8,957 nt of DNA from positions 1 through 8,957 of the forward strand of contig JBFMAE010000345.1 in assembly GCA_040756085.1 (NCBI GenBank), given 5' to 3'. This DNA is from JBFMAE01 sp040756085 (GTDB lineage: Bacteria; Desulfobacterota; BSN033; UBA1163). Positions 1 through 7,502 of the stretch are shown piece after piece. The translations under genes were made by a program, and so were the position numbers. The notes beneath the pieces were generated by a model. It saw only the letters and a list, made by a program, of their open reading frames with translations. It did no database searches and was not told the DNA's origin. Positions within the stretch are counted from its first letter, which is position 1, and each line of letters begins with the position of its first letter.

Positions 1-1182
1 GCAACGGATATAATTGACACCGAGTTCCTTTGCCCTTTCGAAGTAAGCCTCGAATCCTTTACTGAAGGCGCGCATGTCCATGAAGAAGATGTCGCAATCG
101 AGGCCTTCTCCCACATGTTCCTTTGCGATGATGGCCTCTTTGGTTGCGTACATACAGCAGACGGAGGAGCAATAGTCTCTTTCATGGTCTCGGGACCCGA
201 TACACTGCATGAAGGCAATCCGTTTCGGCGCCTTCTGATCGGATGGCCTCTGGAGATGGCCTTGAAATGGACCTGAAGCACTCAGGATTCTCTCGAATTC
301 TAGGGCGCTGACGACATTCGCATAACGGCCATAGCCCAGTTCCTGTTTTGCTTTTGCATCAAAAGATTCATACCCAGGGGATAGAACGATGGCGCCCACA
401 TTCAATTCCACCGTTTCTTCTTTCTGTTCGTAATCGATGGCCTCAGCCTTACAGACCTCCTTGCAGATCCCGCATTCTCCTTTGAGGAAATGGATACAGG
501 TTTCCCGATCAATCACTGGAGCATTGGGAACCGCCTGAGGATAAGGAATATAGATGGGAGATCTTGAGGATAGTCCCGCATTAAATTCAGATAGAATGGG
601 TATTGGTCTATTTTTGGTAATATCCTCCAGTTTGATCGCCCTGGTCGGGCAGATGTAAGCACAGGCGCCGCATGTTTGACAGATGTCGGAGTAAGTATCG
701 AAGGGGGTGCTGACTTTACGATGAATTCCCCGGCCCACAAAGTTAATTGCACTGACGCCCATTCTCTCTTGACAGATACGGGTGCATAACCCGCAAAGAA
801 TGCAATTCTCATTTTTTACCTTCTTGACCCTTGGTTTCTCAACACCATACTCCCTGGCGAGATCCTGGATGATCTTCACGTCTGGACACCGGGCCAGGAG
901 CAATTCAAGAAGCAATTTGCGAGTATTTATAACCTCAGGCGAATCCGTATTTACAACAATTCCTTCCTCTACAGGATAGTTGCAGGAGGTCACTAATCGT
1001 GACCTACCTTTTCCAGTCACTTCGACCGTACAGAGGCGGCAAGCACCCACGGGTGATAGTGCCTTGTGGTAACAGAGGGTAGGGATCTTTATTCCCACTT
1101 CCTGTGCCACCTCCAGAATGGCCATTCCCTTTTTCGCCTTAACCTCTCTGCCGTCTATTTTGAGACCAACCTCTTCCAACAT
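1..1182 (-). CDS. NuoG/HoxU-type ferredoxin domain fused to the C-terminal part of HdrA (3' end beyond window)
   Basis: I translated 394 residues by hand from the ATG at 1182; the frame is open to the left edge, so the C-terminus is missing. Residues 1-80 are a [2Fe-2S] ferredoxin domain (C37, C48, C51, C67). C127/130/133/137 and C168/171/174/178 are two [4Fe-4S] motifs, as in HoxU and the NuoG N-terminus. From about residue 198 the sequence becomes HdrA: the stretch ending YPQAVP (211-219), a ferredoxin motif C229/237/240/244 with the long first spacing, then GYGRYANV, LEFERILSASGP and QCIGSRD with YCSSVCCMYA. HdrA's N-terminal FAD-binding GxGxxG segment is absent, but a protein encoded at 3576-3995 carries it. 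An AGAGGA ribosome site lies just upstream, and the gap to nuoF is 14 bases. Likely role (inference): electron transfer between the NuoEF NADH module and a HdrA flavin site completed by the small protein. About 250 more residues are expected if the HdrA part is complete. Confidence 0.9.
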   Translation of the reverse strand, partial: MLEEVGLKIDGREVKAKKGMAILEVAQEVGIKIPTLCYHKALSPVGACRLCTVEVTGKGRSRLVTSCNYPVEEGIVVNTDSPEVINTRKLLLELLLARCPDVKIIQDLAREYGVEKPRVKKVKNENCILCGLCTRICQERMGVSAINFVGRGIHRKVSTPFDTYSDICQTCGACAYICPTRAIKLEDITKNRPIPILSEFNAGLSSRSPIYIPYPQAVPNAPVIDRETCIHFLKGECGICKEVCKAEAIDYEQKEETVELNVGAIVLSPGYESFDAKAKQELGYGRYANVVSALEFERILSASGPFQGHLQRPSDQKAPKRIAFMQCIGSRDHERDYCSSVCCMYATKEAIIAKEHVGEGLDCDIFFMDMRAFSKGFEAYFERAKELGVNYIRC

Positions 1183-1196
1183 TTTTCCTCTCGATC

Positions 1197-3122
1197 TCAA
1201 CTCGCCCGAATCACACTTAGATCCGCCGGTGGCGGAGGGACGCGGTGTCGACCAGATAATTTGGTTACCGCACTAAACTTCTCGGGACAGATATCCAGAC
1301 AGATGCCACACTTAATACACTTATCCTGGTCAATCACGTGGATCTGTTTTTTCCCTCCGATAACTGCCCCTGAAGGACAGTTCTTTAGACAGATCTGACA
1401 GGCCCGACATTTAGTGGGATAAATGTAGAAGGAGATAAGGGCCTTACATACCCCAGCCGGACATCGCTTCTCCTCGACATGCGCCTCATACTCCGCTCTA
1501 AAATAGTTTATTGTACTCAATACGGGGTTAGGAGCCGTCTGCCCAAGAGCACACAGAGATGCGTTTCGAGTGACTGTGGCTATCTCTTCGAGTAATTCGA
1601 TGTCACCCTCCTCCCCCCTGCCTTCTGTAATATTCGTCAAAATAGCAAGCATCTGGTCAATGCCTTCTCGGCAGGGGGTACACTTCCCGCAGGACTCATC
1701 AGCGAGAAAATCGAGGAAATACCGTGCTGTATCAACCATACAAGTATCTTCATCCATCACGATCATCCCGCCCGAGCCCATCATCGAACCCAATTTCGTC
1801 AATTCATCGAAATCCACAGGTGTGTTGATGAGGCTTTCTGGAATGCAGCCACCCGAGGGACCACCTGTCTGGACTGCTTTGAACTTCTTATTTTTGGGGA
1901 TCCCTCCTCCGATCTCGTAGATGATATCTTTCAGGCTGATCCCCATGGGAACCTCGACCAACCCGGTATTATTCACCTTACCAACCAGAGAAAATATCTT
2001 AGTCCCCGTGCTCCCTTTCGTCCCTATGGAAGCAAACCAATCAGCGCCTCGGTTGATAATCAAAGGCACATTGGCCCAGGTCTCCACATTATTCAAATTA
2101 CTGGGCCTATTCCACAACCCGCTGATGACAGTGTGAATATACTTAGGTCTTGGCTCACCGACTCTACCTTCCAATGCCGTCATCAAGGCGCTTGACTCGC
2201 CGGAGACGAAGGCTCCGGCTCCTCGATGCACCTTCACATCGAAATCAAAACCAGACCCAAGGATATCTTTACCCAGAAGTCCCAGGTCTCTTACCTGTTT
2301 AACCGCAATATTGATGTTCTCCACTGCGAGAGGATATTCCTGGCGGACATAAATATACCCTTCATGGGCACCAATAGCGTAGGCTCCAATTATCAAGCCT
2401 TCCAGAACGCTATGGGGGTTTCCTTCCAAAAGACTCCTGTCCATATAGGCCCCAGGATCTCCTTCATCGGCATTCACGATGACATATTTAATGTCTCCAA
2501 GGGCATGACGGCATTCTTCCCATTTTCTCCCTGTTGGGAATCCACCTCCGCCTCGACCGCGAAGGTTTGATCGTTTCACCTGCTCGATCACTTCCTCAGG
2601 AGACATTTCGAAAAGGACCTTTGATAGGGCTGAATAGCCATCGAGGGCGATATAATCTTCGATACTCTTAGGATCGATCCGACTATTATTGCCCAAAACC
2701 ACCCTGGACTGATGTCTATAAAATGGGACGTCATCTTCGTGGAGAATTTTTTCGCCGCTCATGGGATTAACAAAAAGTAATCGATCAACGATTTTTCCCG
2801 CGGCCGTCTCCGAGACGATCTCCCCAACATCCTGAAGTTTTACCTGAACATATTGAATTCCCTCAGGGTAAATCACGATCAGCGGACCTTTTTCACAAAA
2901 GCCGTGGCATCCCGTTGCCTTTAAGTCAATCTTATCTCCATAACCTTGCGCGTTTATCTCCTCTTTGAACGCCACTCTGACTGATTCGCTGGCATAGGCA
3001 TGACAACCTGTACCTGAGCAGACAGTGATACAGAGTTTGCTCGGATCCCTCCCGGAAAGTATCTCCTCTCTGAAAATTCTAAACTGGGAAGGGGATGGCA
3101 ATCGAGCCATGGTTTCTCTCAT
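1197..3122 (-). CDS. nuoF: NuoF-like NAD(H)-binding flavoprotein with C-terminal ferredoxin (HndC/HoxF/BamH type)
   Basis: 641 residues, the long form of NuoF found in bifurcating hydrogenases and Bam-type complexes. Domains in order: a thioredoxin-like [2Fe-2S] domain (C31, C35, C40, C72, C76); the NADH-binding glycine-rich loop RGRGGGGFPTGRKW (188-201); the FMN region NADEGDPGAYMDR (217-229) and GAGAFVSGESSAL (301-313); the [4Fe-4S] site SCGKCTPCREG (C478/481/484) plus C524; and a C-terminal two-cluster ferredoxin (C572/575/578/582 and C602/605/608/612). It should oxidise NADH or reduce NAD+ and pass electrons to the adjacent ferredoxin/HdrA fusion. The chosen ATG overlaps the nuoE stop as ATGA, which indicates translational coupling; an in-frame ATG four codons later (3110) is an alternative. 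NADP(H) rather than NAD(H) specificity cannot be excluded from motifs alone. Confidence 0.97.
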   Translation of the reverse strand: MRETMARLPSPSQFRIFREEILSGRDPSKLCITVCSGTGCHAYASESVRVAFKEEINAQGYGDKIDLKATGCHGFCEKGPLIVIYPEGIQYVQVKLQDVGEIVSETAAGKIVDRLLFVNPMSGEKILHEDDVPFYRHQSRVVLGNNSRIDPKSIEDYIALDGYSALSKVLFEMSPEEVIEQVKRSNLRGRGGGGFPTGRKWEECRHALGDIKYVIVNADEGDPGAYMDRSLLEGNPHSVLEGLIIGAYAIGAHEGYIYVRQEYPLAVENINIAVKQVRDLGLLGKDILGSGFDFDVKVHRGAGAFVSGESSALMTALEGRVGEPRPKYIHTVISGLWNRPSNLNNVETWANVPLIINRGADWFASIGTKGSTGTKIFSLVGKVNNTGLVEVPMGISLKDIIYEIGGGIPKNKKFKAVQTGGPSGGCIPESLINTPVDFDELTKLGSMMGSGGMIVMDEDTCMVDTARYFLDFLADESCGKCTPCREGIDQMLAILTNITEGRGEEGDIELLEEIATVTRNASLCALGQTAPNPVLSTINYFRAEYEAHVEEKRCPAGVCKALISFYIYPTKCRACQICLKNCPSGAVIGGKKQIHVIDQDKCIKCGICLDICPEKFSAVTKLSGRHRVPPPPADLSVIRAS

Positions 3123-3613
3123 TCGTACCTGCTCAGAATATTTTCAAGTTCTGCGGGCCTTAGATTGCCATGGGTTTCGTCATTTACAACCATCACCGGT
3201 CCCAAAGCGCAACATCCCAGACAATTTACCCTCTCCAAGGTAAATTTCATATCCCGTGTGGTTCCACCACCTTTGAGGTTTAACACCTGTTCGATCTTGT
3301 TAAGGATTCTTGGGGCACCCCGCACATGGCAGGCAGTGCCCAGACAGAGCCTGATGAGATGCCGACCCCGGGGGGTTAAGCTAAAGGCTTTATAAAAGCT
3401 TGCTGTCCGGTAGACTTCACTAAAGGCAACCCCTAATCGTTCAGCGATTCGCCTCAAGGCACTCTCAGGCAACCAATGGTATTGAGTTTGAATATCCAGC
3501 AGAATCTGGATGAGAGCACTCGGTTCGGCATGAACCCGATCGATGGTCTGATCGATTCGATCGATGTCGATCGGATCAGTTGTCTTTTGTATTTTCTTCT
3601 CTTTTTTCCACAT
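3119..3613 (-). CDS. nuoE: NuoE-like [2Fe-2S] subunit (24 kDa type, thioredoxin fold)
   Basis: 164 residues, the usual NuoE length. The helical N-terminal half contains SALRRIAERLGVAFSEVY and RTASFYKAFSL. The C-terminal thioredoxin-like domain binds one [2Fe-2S] cluster through C90, C95, C131 and C135 (motifs CLGTAC and CLGCCALGP). The family partners NuoF, whose start overlaps this stop by ATGA. The annotated ATG lies 38 bases inside the preceding small HdrA-like gene and has only a weak AAGG site four bases upstream, so translation may depend on coupling to that gene. The first ~28 residues are lysine- and Asp/Ile-rich and lie on a GATC-rich stretch not typical of NuoE; a later non-ATG start is possible. 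Probable role: electron transfer within the NuoEF diaphorase module. Confidence 0.96.
   Translation of the reverse strand: MWKKEKKIQKTTDPIDIDRIDQTIDRVHAEPSALIQILLDIQTQYHWLPESALRRIAERLGVAFSEVYRTASFYKAFSLTPRGRHLIRLCLGTACHVRGAPRILNKIEQVLNLKGGGTTRDMKFTLERVNCLGCCALGPVMVVNDETHGNLRPAELENILSRYE
3538..3577. repeat. GATC/ATCGAT-rich microrepeat at the HdrA-fragment/NuoE junction
   Basis: Five GATC tetramers occur in 40 bases (3538, 3550, 3559, 3569 and 3574), with overlapping ATCGAT units. It encodes the Asp/Ile-rich NuoE N-terminus (DPIDIDRIDQTIDR) and reaches the stop codon of the HdrA fragment. It could be a simple-sequence expansion at an old junction, or a codon accident. Confidence 0.5.
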
Positions 3614-3995
3614 AAGCCTTATATTTTATAGGACAGTTATTGTAACAATCACCACAGCCAGTGCATTTGTTGACATCCACATACCGCGGCCTTTTCTTGA
3701 GGGTGATACGGAAGTTCCCCGGCTCGCCCTCCACGCGTTCCACCTCACTCATCGTGAGGAGTTCGATATCCTTGTTCCTGCCGATTTCAACAAGCCTCGG
3801 CGCCTGGGTACACATAGCACAATCATTTGTGGGGAAGGTCTTATCCAGTTGGGACATCACTCCGCCGATGGCGGACTTGTTGTCGACAAGGTAGACCTTG
3901 ATGCCACACGCGGCCAGATCAAGGGCTGCTTGCATCCCTCCAATTCCACCGCCTACGATCAATACTGCGCCCACTTTTTTATCATGGGGCGACAT
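3576..3995 (-). CDS. Stand-alone N-terminal FAD-binding fragment of HdrA (split HdrA)
   Basis: 139 residues, far shorter than HdrA (about 650) or QmoA (about 400). It contains the dinucleotide-binding motif VGGGIGGMQAALDLA (14-28), the HdrA/QmoA signature IGGVMSQLDKTFPTNDC (43-59) with C59 and C62, and one [4Fe-4S] motif C111/114/117/121. It ends 18 residues later. In HdrA this corresponds to the first half of the thioredoxin-reductase-like domain plus the first cluster of the inserted ferredoxin domain. The methanogen-type N-terminal domain that precedes it is absent, as in QmoA. The missing second half is encoded at the left edge, fused to a NuoG-like domain. The start overlaps the QmoC-like stop by 14 bases and has an AGGAGGGGG site at 4005-4013. 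It has clear start and stop signals and intact motifs, so it looks like a working gene rather than decay. Assembly with its partner is inferred. Confidence 0.93.
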   Translation of the reverse strand: MSPHDKKVGAVLIVGGGIGGMQAALDLAACGIKVYLVDNKSAIGGVMSQLDKTFPTNDCAMCTQAPRLVEIGRNKDIELLTMSEVERVEGEPGNFRITLKKRPRYVDVNKCTGCGDCYNNCPIKYKAYVEKREENTKDN

Positions 3996-5142
3996 AGCTC
4001 GGAACCCCCTCCTCAGACCATTGTTTCTGCAGGGCCTTCCCTTTTATTGATTGAAAGTAAAGAGCCATGGGCCGATAAATCATATGGGTCCATTTCCCGA
4101 ACGGCATCTCAATCACCAGTAGGGGAACAGAGATCATGATATGAGCGGTATAGGCATAATGGGTCGCAAACTCAAGCCCAGCATACCGGACGATATGGAC
4201 GATGATGCCACTGATAGAAGTGGCAAGAAGCAGGATCGGAAAGGCGAAATCCCACATGTCAGAAGACTTGTGGACCTCTTTTTTCTTTCTCAAACGGCTG
4301 ACCAGGATGTCTACGGCACCATAGATGATAAAAGAGGTGATGAGGTAGCCGATCCACCGCTGGGGATGAAAGATCTGGTAGAGCTTGTCGGTCTGGAACC
4401 ACATCAGGGCAAAGATCAATAGAAAGAGTTTGATCATGACCCCCCAGGCCAGAACAAGGTGCTTCGGCCAACGGCTCTTCTCAGGGCATTCTCCCATTTT
4501 TTTATGGGTTGTCAGATGTAGAAGGAGTGTCTTCGCTTCGGTGAAATAGAGGTTAGGAGCCACGGTAATCTTCCCGGTTCCACGCACTGCGAACCAGTAC
4601 ATGCGCATGGAGAAAGAGAGAAGGAAAAAGAAGGGAAGCAAGATGACCACCAGGGTAAAGTGGGTCATCATGGGGAACATGTGCTCGAGAGGCATGGGGG
4701 TTGAGGCGAAATCAGAAAAAGGCATCTTCACCAAATAAACATGGTAGGCCACCACCAGGAAGAGGACCAGCGTAGCCACGAAGAAAAGAGAGCCGATGTA
4801 CCAGATTTTTGAGCTGTTGATTTTGGACGTGATCCCCGTCCAGTCATATTGGGATGCGAGGTAACGCCGCAAGGTCACCATGCCATCGCGGGGTTTCGTC
4901 TCCCGTGGACAGACGGTGGAACAATCCCCACAGTCATGGCACATCCACGGCTCGAGACTTGAAAGCAACATCTGTTTCAAGCCCATGAGCACCTGCCGAG
5001 TCTGTCTCCGGGGAAAAGAGGCATGATCCGTGGACAGGACACAGCCCAATGTACAGCTTCCACAGTTGAAACAGCCCGCGACATCGAATGATCCATACTT
5101 CCGAACCTCAGATATCAATGTGGGATCGCAAACGTTAGTCAT
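3982..5142 (-). CDS. qmoC: QmoC-like membrane subunit: HdrC-type di-[4Fe-4S] domain fused to a cytochrome b-like membrane domain
   Basis: 386 residues. The N-terminal ~100 residues carry two HdrC-type motifs, C24/27/30/34 (CFNCGSCTLGC) and C68/71/74/78 (CHDCGDCSTVCP). The remainder is strongly hydrophobic with about six membrane segments (near 112-135, 158-180, 228-250, 263-283, 300-320 and 330-348). Several histidines in or near them (H161, H228, H316, H328, H334) could be haem b ligands, as in the NarI/HdrE family. This is the QmoC layout: quinone-facing cytochrome plus soluble iron-sulfur arm. It probably anchors the complex to the inner membrane and exchanges electrons with menaquinone. 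There is a good AAGGAG site at 5151-5156, eight bases before the ATG. Its neighbours are not qmoAB or aprAB but a hydrogenase and a HdrA fragment, so the partner differs from classical Qmo; the symbol is by resemblance only. Confidence 0.9.
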   Translation of the reverse strand: MTNVCDPTLISEVRKYGSFDVAGCFNCGSCTLGCVLSTDHASFPRRQTRQVLMGLKQMLLSSLEPWMCHDCGDCSTVCPRETKPRDGMVTLRRYLASQYDWTGITSKINSSKIWYIGSLFFVATLVLFLVVAYHVYLVKMPFSDFASTPMPLEHMFPMMTHFTLVVILLPFFFLLSFSMRMYWFAVRGTGKITVAPNLYFTEAKTLLLHLTTHKKMGECPEKSRWPKHLVLAWGVMIKLFLLIFALMWFQTDKLYQIFHPQRWIGYLITSFIIYGAVDILVSRLRKKKEVHKSSDMWDFAFPILLLATSISGIIVHIVRYAGLEFATHYAYTAHIMISVPLLVIEMPFGKWTHMIYRPMALYFQSIKGKALQKQWSEEGVPSYVAP

Positions 5143-5192
5143 CGCTGCGTCTCCTTACTAAAATCCCTTCCAAACTACCTCAGGAATGTCCC

Positions 5193-6560
5193 TTAATGAG
5201 TGGCACAGGACAGACACGGGTCGTAAGCCCGAATTGCCATCTCCACCTTATTGAGGACTCCCTGATCGTACTTGCCCTCTTTGATGTGGTCGGCGGCTGC
5301 CCTCTTCACCGACATATTCATCGCCGCATTGTTGTGGGTTGTTCCCGTGATCAGATTCACGTTGGTGACCATCCCGTTCGCATCCGTCTCATAATCATGG
5401 ATGAGCGTGCCTCGGGGTGCTTCAACGCAGCCGACCCCCCGGCCAGCCCTCGGTTCCACTTTCTTCCGGATCTCGGTGGACATGATTTCAGGATCGTCAA
5501 GGAGACGAACCACATTCTCGGCGTTGTAGAGAAGTTCAATCAGCCGCGCCCAATGATAGAGAAGGGTATTCTGGACCGGTCTGCCAAAGGCCTTCCTGAA
5601 TTCCTCAAACTCCTTCTGGGCAAGGGGGGTTGCGAAACCATCACAGACATTTATCCGGGCGAGCGCATTCGTACGATAGACTCCCTTCGGATTATTCAAG
5701 TCCATAGAGAACCCATCTACCTTCTTCATGTAAGGGAACTTGAGATAGGTCCATGGTTCGACATGCTCCGAAATGTAATCGGTGTATTGATCATACTTGA
5801 AGTCCTCATAAACCCCATCGGACGACATCATCCTCAGAATACCGTCATAAAGACCCAGGGCGCCATCCTCCTTCACCATTCCCAGAAACCCGGTCTTGAT
5901 CACGGCGAGGGTGTTGAATGTGTCGAGATATTTGGGAAAGATCTCCTTCTTTGCGAAGTCAATAGAGAACTTTGCAAACTCCAAGACCTCGTTGGCCATA
6001 GAGTTTATCTCATTCCTCTCTTCGGGGCGAAGGGGTTTGCTGAACCCACCCGGCACAGCAGCGACAGGATGGATGGCCTTTCCGGTGAGGATTTCAAGCA
6101 TCCGTGCGCCGAGGTACCTGCATCTTACAGCTTTCTTCGCGATGTCGGGAACTTTCCCGGCTATACCGATCACGTTTCGGACCGAGTGATCTGCATCCGG
6201 CCCCATTATGAGATCTGGTCCAGCCAGGAAATAGAAATGGAGTATATGCTCTTCCGTGTACGCAATGGAATTGGCAAGTTCTCTCAGCTTCTTGGCAGCA
6301 GGAGGGATCTCAACACCGAAGACTTCGTCGCAGGCCTTCGCACTGGCCAGGTGATGGGACCATTGGCATAAACCGCAGATGCTCGTCACGATCCTCGGCA
6401 GTTCCTCGACGGGTCGTCCCAGGCAGAATTTTTCAAAACCTCTCAATTCTACCATCTGGACCTTTGCATCGCTCACATTACCGGCATCATCGAGCTGGAT
6501 GGTAACTTTTGCATGGCCTTCTATTCTTGTCACAGGTTGAATCACAATCTCCTTACCCAT
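5193..6560 (-). CDS. mvhA: [NiFe] hydrogenase large subunit, Mvh type (group 3c-like)
   Basis: 455 residues. Nickel ligands come from ICGLCQWSHH (C62, C65) and the C-terminal DPCLSCATH (C449, C452). Family landmarks are TRIEGHAKV near the start, ELRGFEKFCLGRPVEELPRIV before the first motif, VAAVPGGFSKPL, and GRGVGCVEAPRGTLIHDY. It catalyses reversible H2 oxidation in the cytoplasm with MvhG. The reading frame ends exactly at the histidine of the last motif, so the C-terminal extension normally removed by a maturation protease is absent. The residue two before C62 is serine, where arginine is usual in [NiFe] enzymes. The ribosome site overlaps the mvhG stop, so the two subunits are probably translated together. 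Assignment to group 3c rests on the operon and on the MvhG architecture. Confidence 0.97.
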   Translation of the reverse strand: MGKEIVIQPVTRIEGHAKVTIQLDDAGNVSDAKVQMVELRGFEKFCLGRPVEELPRIVTSICGLCQWSHHLASAKACDEVFGVEIPPAAKKLRELANSIAYTEEHILHFYFLAGPDLIMGPDADHSVRNVIGIAGKVPDIAKKAVRCRYLGARMLEILTGKAIHPVAAVPGGFSKPLRPEERNEINSMANEVLEFAKFSIDFAKKEIFPKYLDTFNTLAVIKTGFLGMVKEDGALGLYDGILRMMSSDGVYEDFKYDQYTDYISEHVEPWTYLKFPYMKKVDGFSMDLNNPKGVYRTNALARINVCDGFATPLAQKEFEEFRKAFGRPVQNTLLYHWARLIELLYNAENVVRLLDDPEIMSTEIRKKVEPRAGRGVGCVEAPRGTLIHDYETDANGMVTNVNLITGTTHNNAAMNMSVKRAAADHIKEGKYDQGVLNKVEMAIRAYDPCLSCATH

Positions 6561-6564
6561 AGCG

Positions 6565-6572
6565 CCCTCCTT
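6565..6572 (-). promoter_or_regulatory. Ribosome binding site of mvhA overlapping the mvhG stop codon
   Basis: On the minus strand AAGGAGGG begins inside the TAA stop of mvhG (6573-6571) and ends four bases before the mvhA ATG. A terminating ribosome would sit on the next start region, which favours equal synthesis of the two hydrogenase subunits. Confidence 0.75.
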
Positions 6573-7494
6573 ATCTTTTCGGTGGTAAGGGTTTTAATCT
6601 TCCCTGAGCACCAATGTATCTCTGGAACGTCGCCGGCCGATCCGGGATGAGCTTCGCGTCCAATCCAATGCTGGAAAGGGCGCCCATCATATCGACCATG
6701 GGGTTGGCACCCTTCCGAATCGATCCGAAACAGCCCCTACAAGTCATGTAGCCTTTGATGCACCGGGGGACCTTTTCCGAACCACCGCAACCCGATTTCG
6801 TCACTGGACCCACGCAGAGGTAACCGAGTTCCATGAAACATCTCGATTCCTCTAACTTCTGGGTTAAGGGAACCGGAGATTCGAGGGGTCGCTTCACGGA
6901 GGTGATGGCTTTTTTCTCTCGTTTGGTCGGGCAGTCGTCGCACACGCTTCGTTCAGGCAGAACAAATGACTTTCCTTCCAGAAGAGAGGTCAGTGCCTGG
7001 GCTACCAACTCCGGAGCGGTCGGGCAGCCTGGGATATAAACATCGACTTTCACCACTTCATCCAGGGCATAAACCCTGTCGGTCAATTTGGGAAGACCTT
7101 CTGAAGGATCACCTGCAGACTCCGTGGTCTTTGATTGGCGATAGACCTTTTCAAAAAGGTCTGAAAGGAGGTATTGGTTGGCAAGCGCAGGGATCCCCCC
7201 GTAACATGCGCAAGAGCCAAGGGCGATAAGGGTCTTACACTTCTTTCTCATCTCCTCAGCCACATGCTTCTCCTTTTCGTTCCTTATCCCTCCCGAAATG
7301 ATTCCCACCTCGGCATCAGGGATTTCAAGCTCTCTCTTTTCCCCAACCTGCCCAAAATATTTGTGATCCATAAGCAGTGGCATATGGACGAACTGCAAAC
7401 TGGGGAGCAAGTCTAATAGCGGCTCGCCGATATTTAAAATTGTCAATTCACACCCCCCACACATGTTTAACCACTCCTCAGCCACCCTTACCAT
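6571..7494 (-). CDS. mvhG: [NiFe] hydrogenase small subunit, Mvh type
   Basis: 307 residues, no signal peptide or Tat motif, hence cytoplasmic. The proximal [4Fe-4S] cluster ligands are C12 and C15 (MCGGCELTIL), C95 (ALGSCACYGG) and C157 (PGCPTAPE). A cysteine-rich C-terminal half (C185, C188, C219, C227, C236, C245, C252, C255) fits the medial and distal clusters of MvhG/F420-nonreducing hydrogenases. It relays electrons between the NiFe site in MvhA and MvhD/HdrA. The start is fixed by a strong ribosome site eight bases upstream; another ATG seven bases upstream is out of frame and stops after seven codons. It is the first gene after the 360-base gap and so probably the first gene of the downstream operon. 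Unlike the common mvhD-G-A order, mvhD is separated from it by a small gene and this gap. Confidence 0.97.
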   Translation of the reverse strand: MVRVAEEWLNMCGGCELTILNIGEPLLDLLPSLQFVHMPLLMDHKYFGQVGEKRELEIPDAEVGIISGGIRNEKEKHVAEEMRKKCKTLIALGSCACYGGIPALANQYLLSDLFEKVYRQSKTTESAGDPSEGLPKLTDRVYALDEVVKVDVYIPGCPTAPELVAQALTSLLEGKSFVLPERSVCDDCPTKREKKAITSVKRPLESPVPLTQKLEESRCFMELGYLCVGPVTKSGCGGSEKVPRCIKGYMTCRGCFGSIRKGANPMVDMMGALSSIGLDAKLIPDRPATFQRYIGAQGRLKPLPPKR

Positions 7495-7502
7495 GCCTCA
7501 TA

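Noticed and set aside
3576..3995. HdrA fragment as a decayed pseudogene
   Set aside because: Motifs are intact, start and stop have operon-style overlaps and a good ribosome site, and the complementary half exists in the same operon. This favours a functional split protein.
3564..4139. 191-codon plus-strand open frame across the HdrA-fragment region
   Set aside because: It is antisense to the QmoC-like gene, the HdrA fragment and nuoE, with no recognisable motif or plausible ribosome site context.
5196..6371. 391-codon plus-strand open frame
   Set aside because: It lies wholly antisense to mvhA, which has complete family motifs. Its translation shows no domain, so it is a shadow frame.
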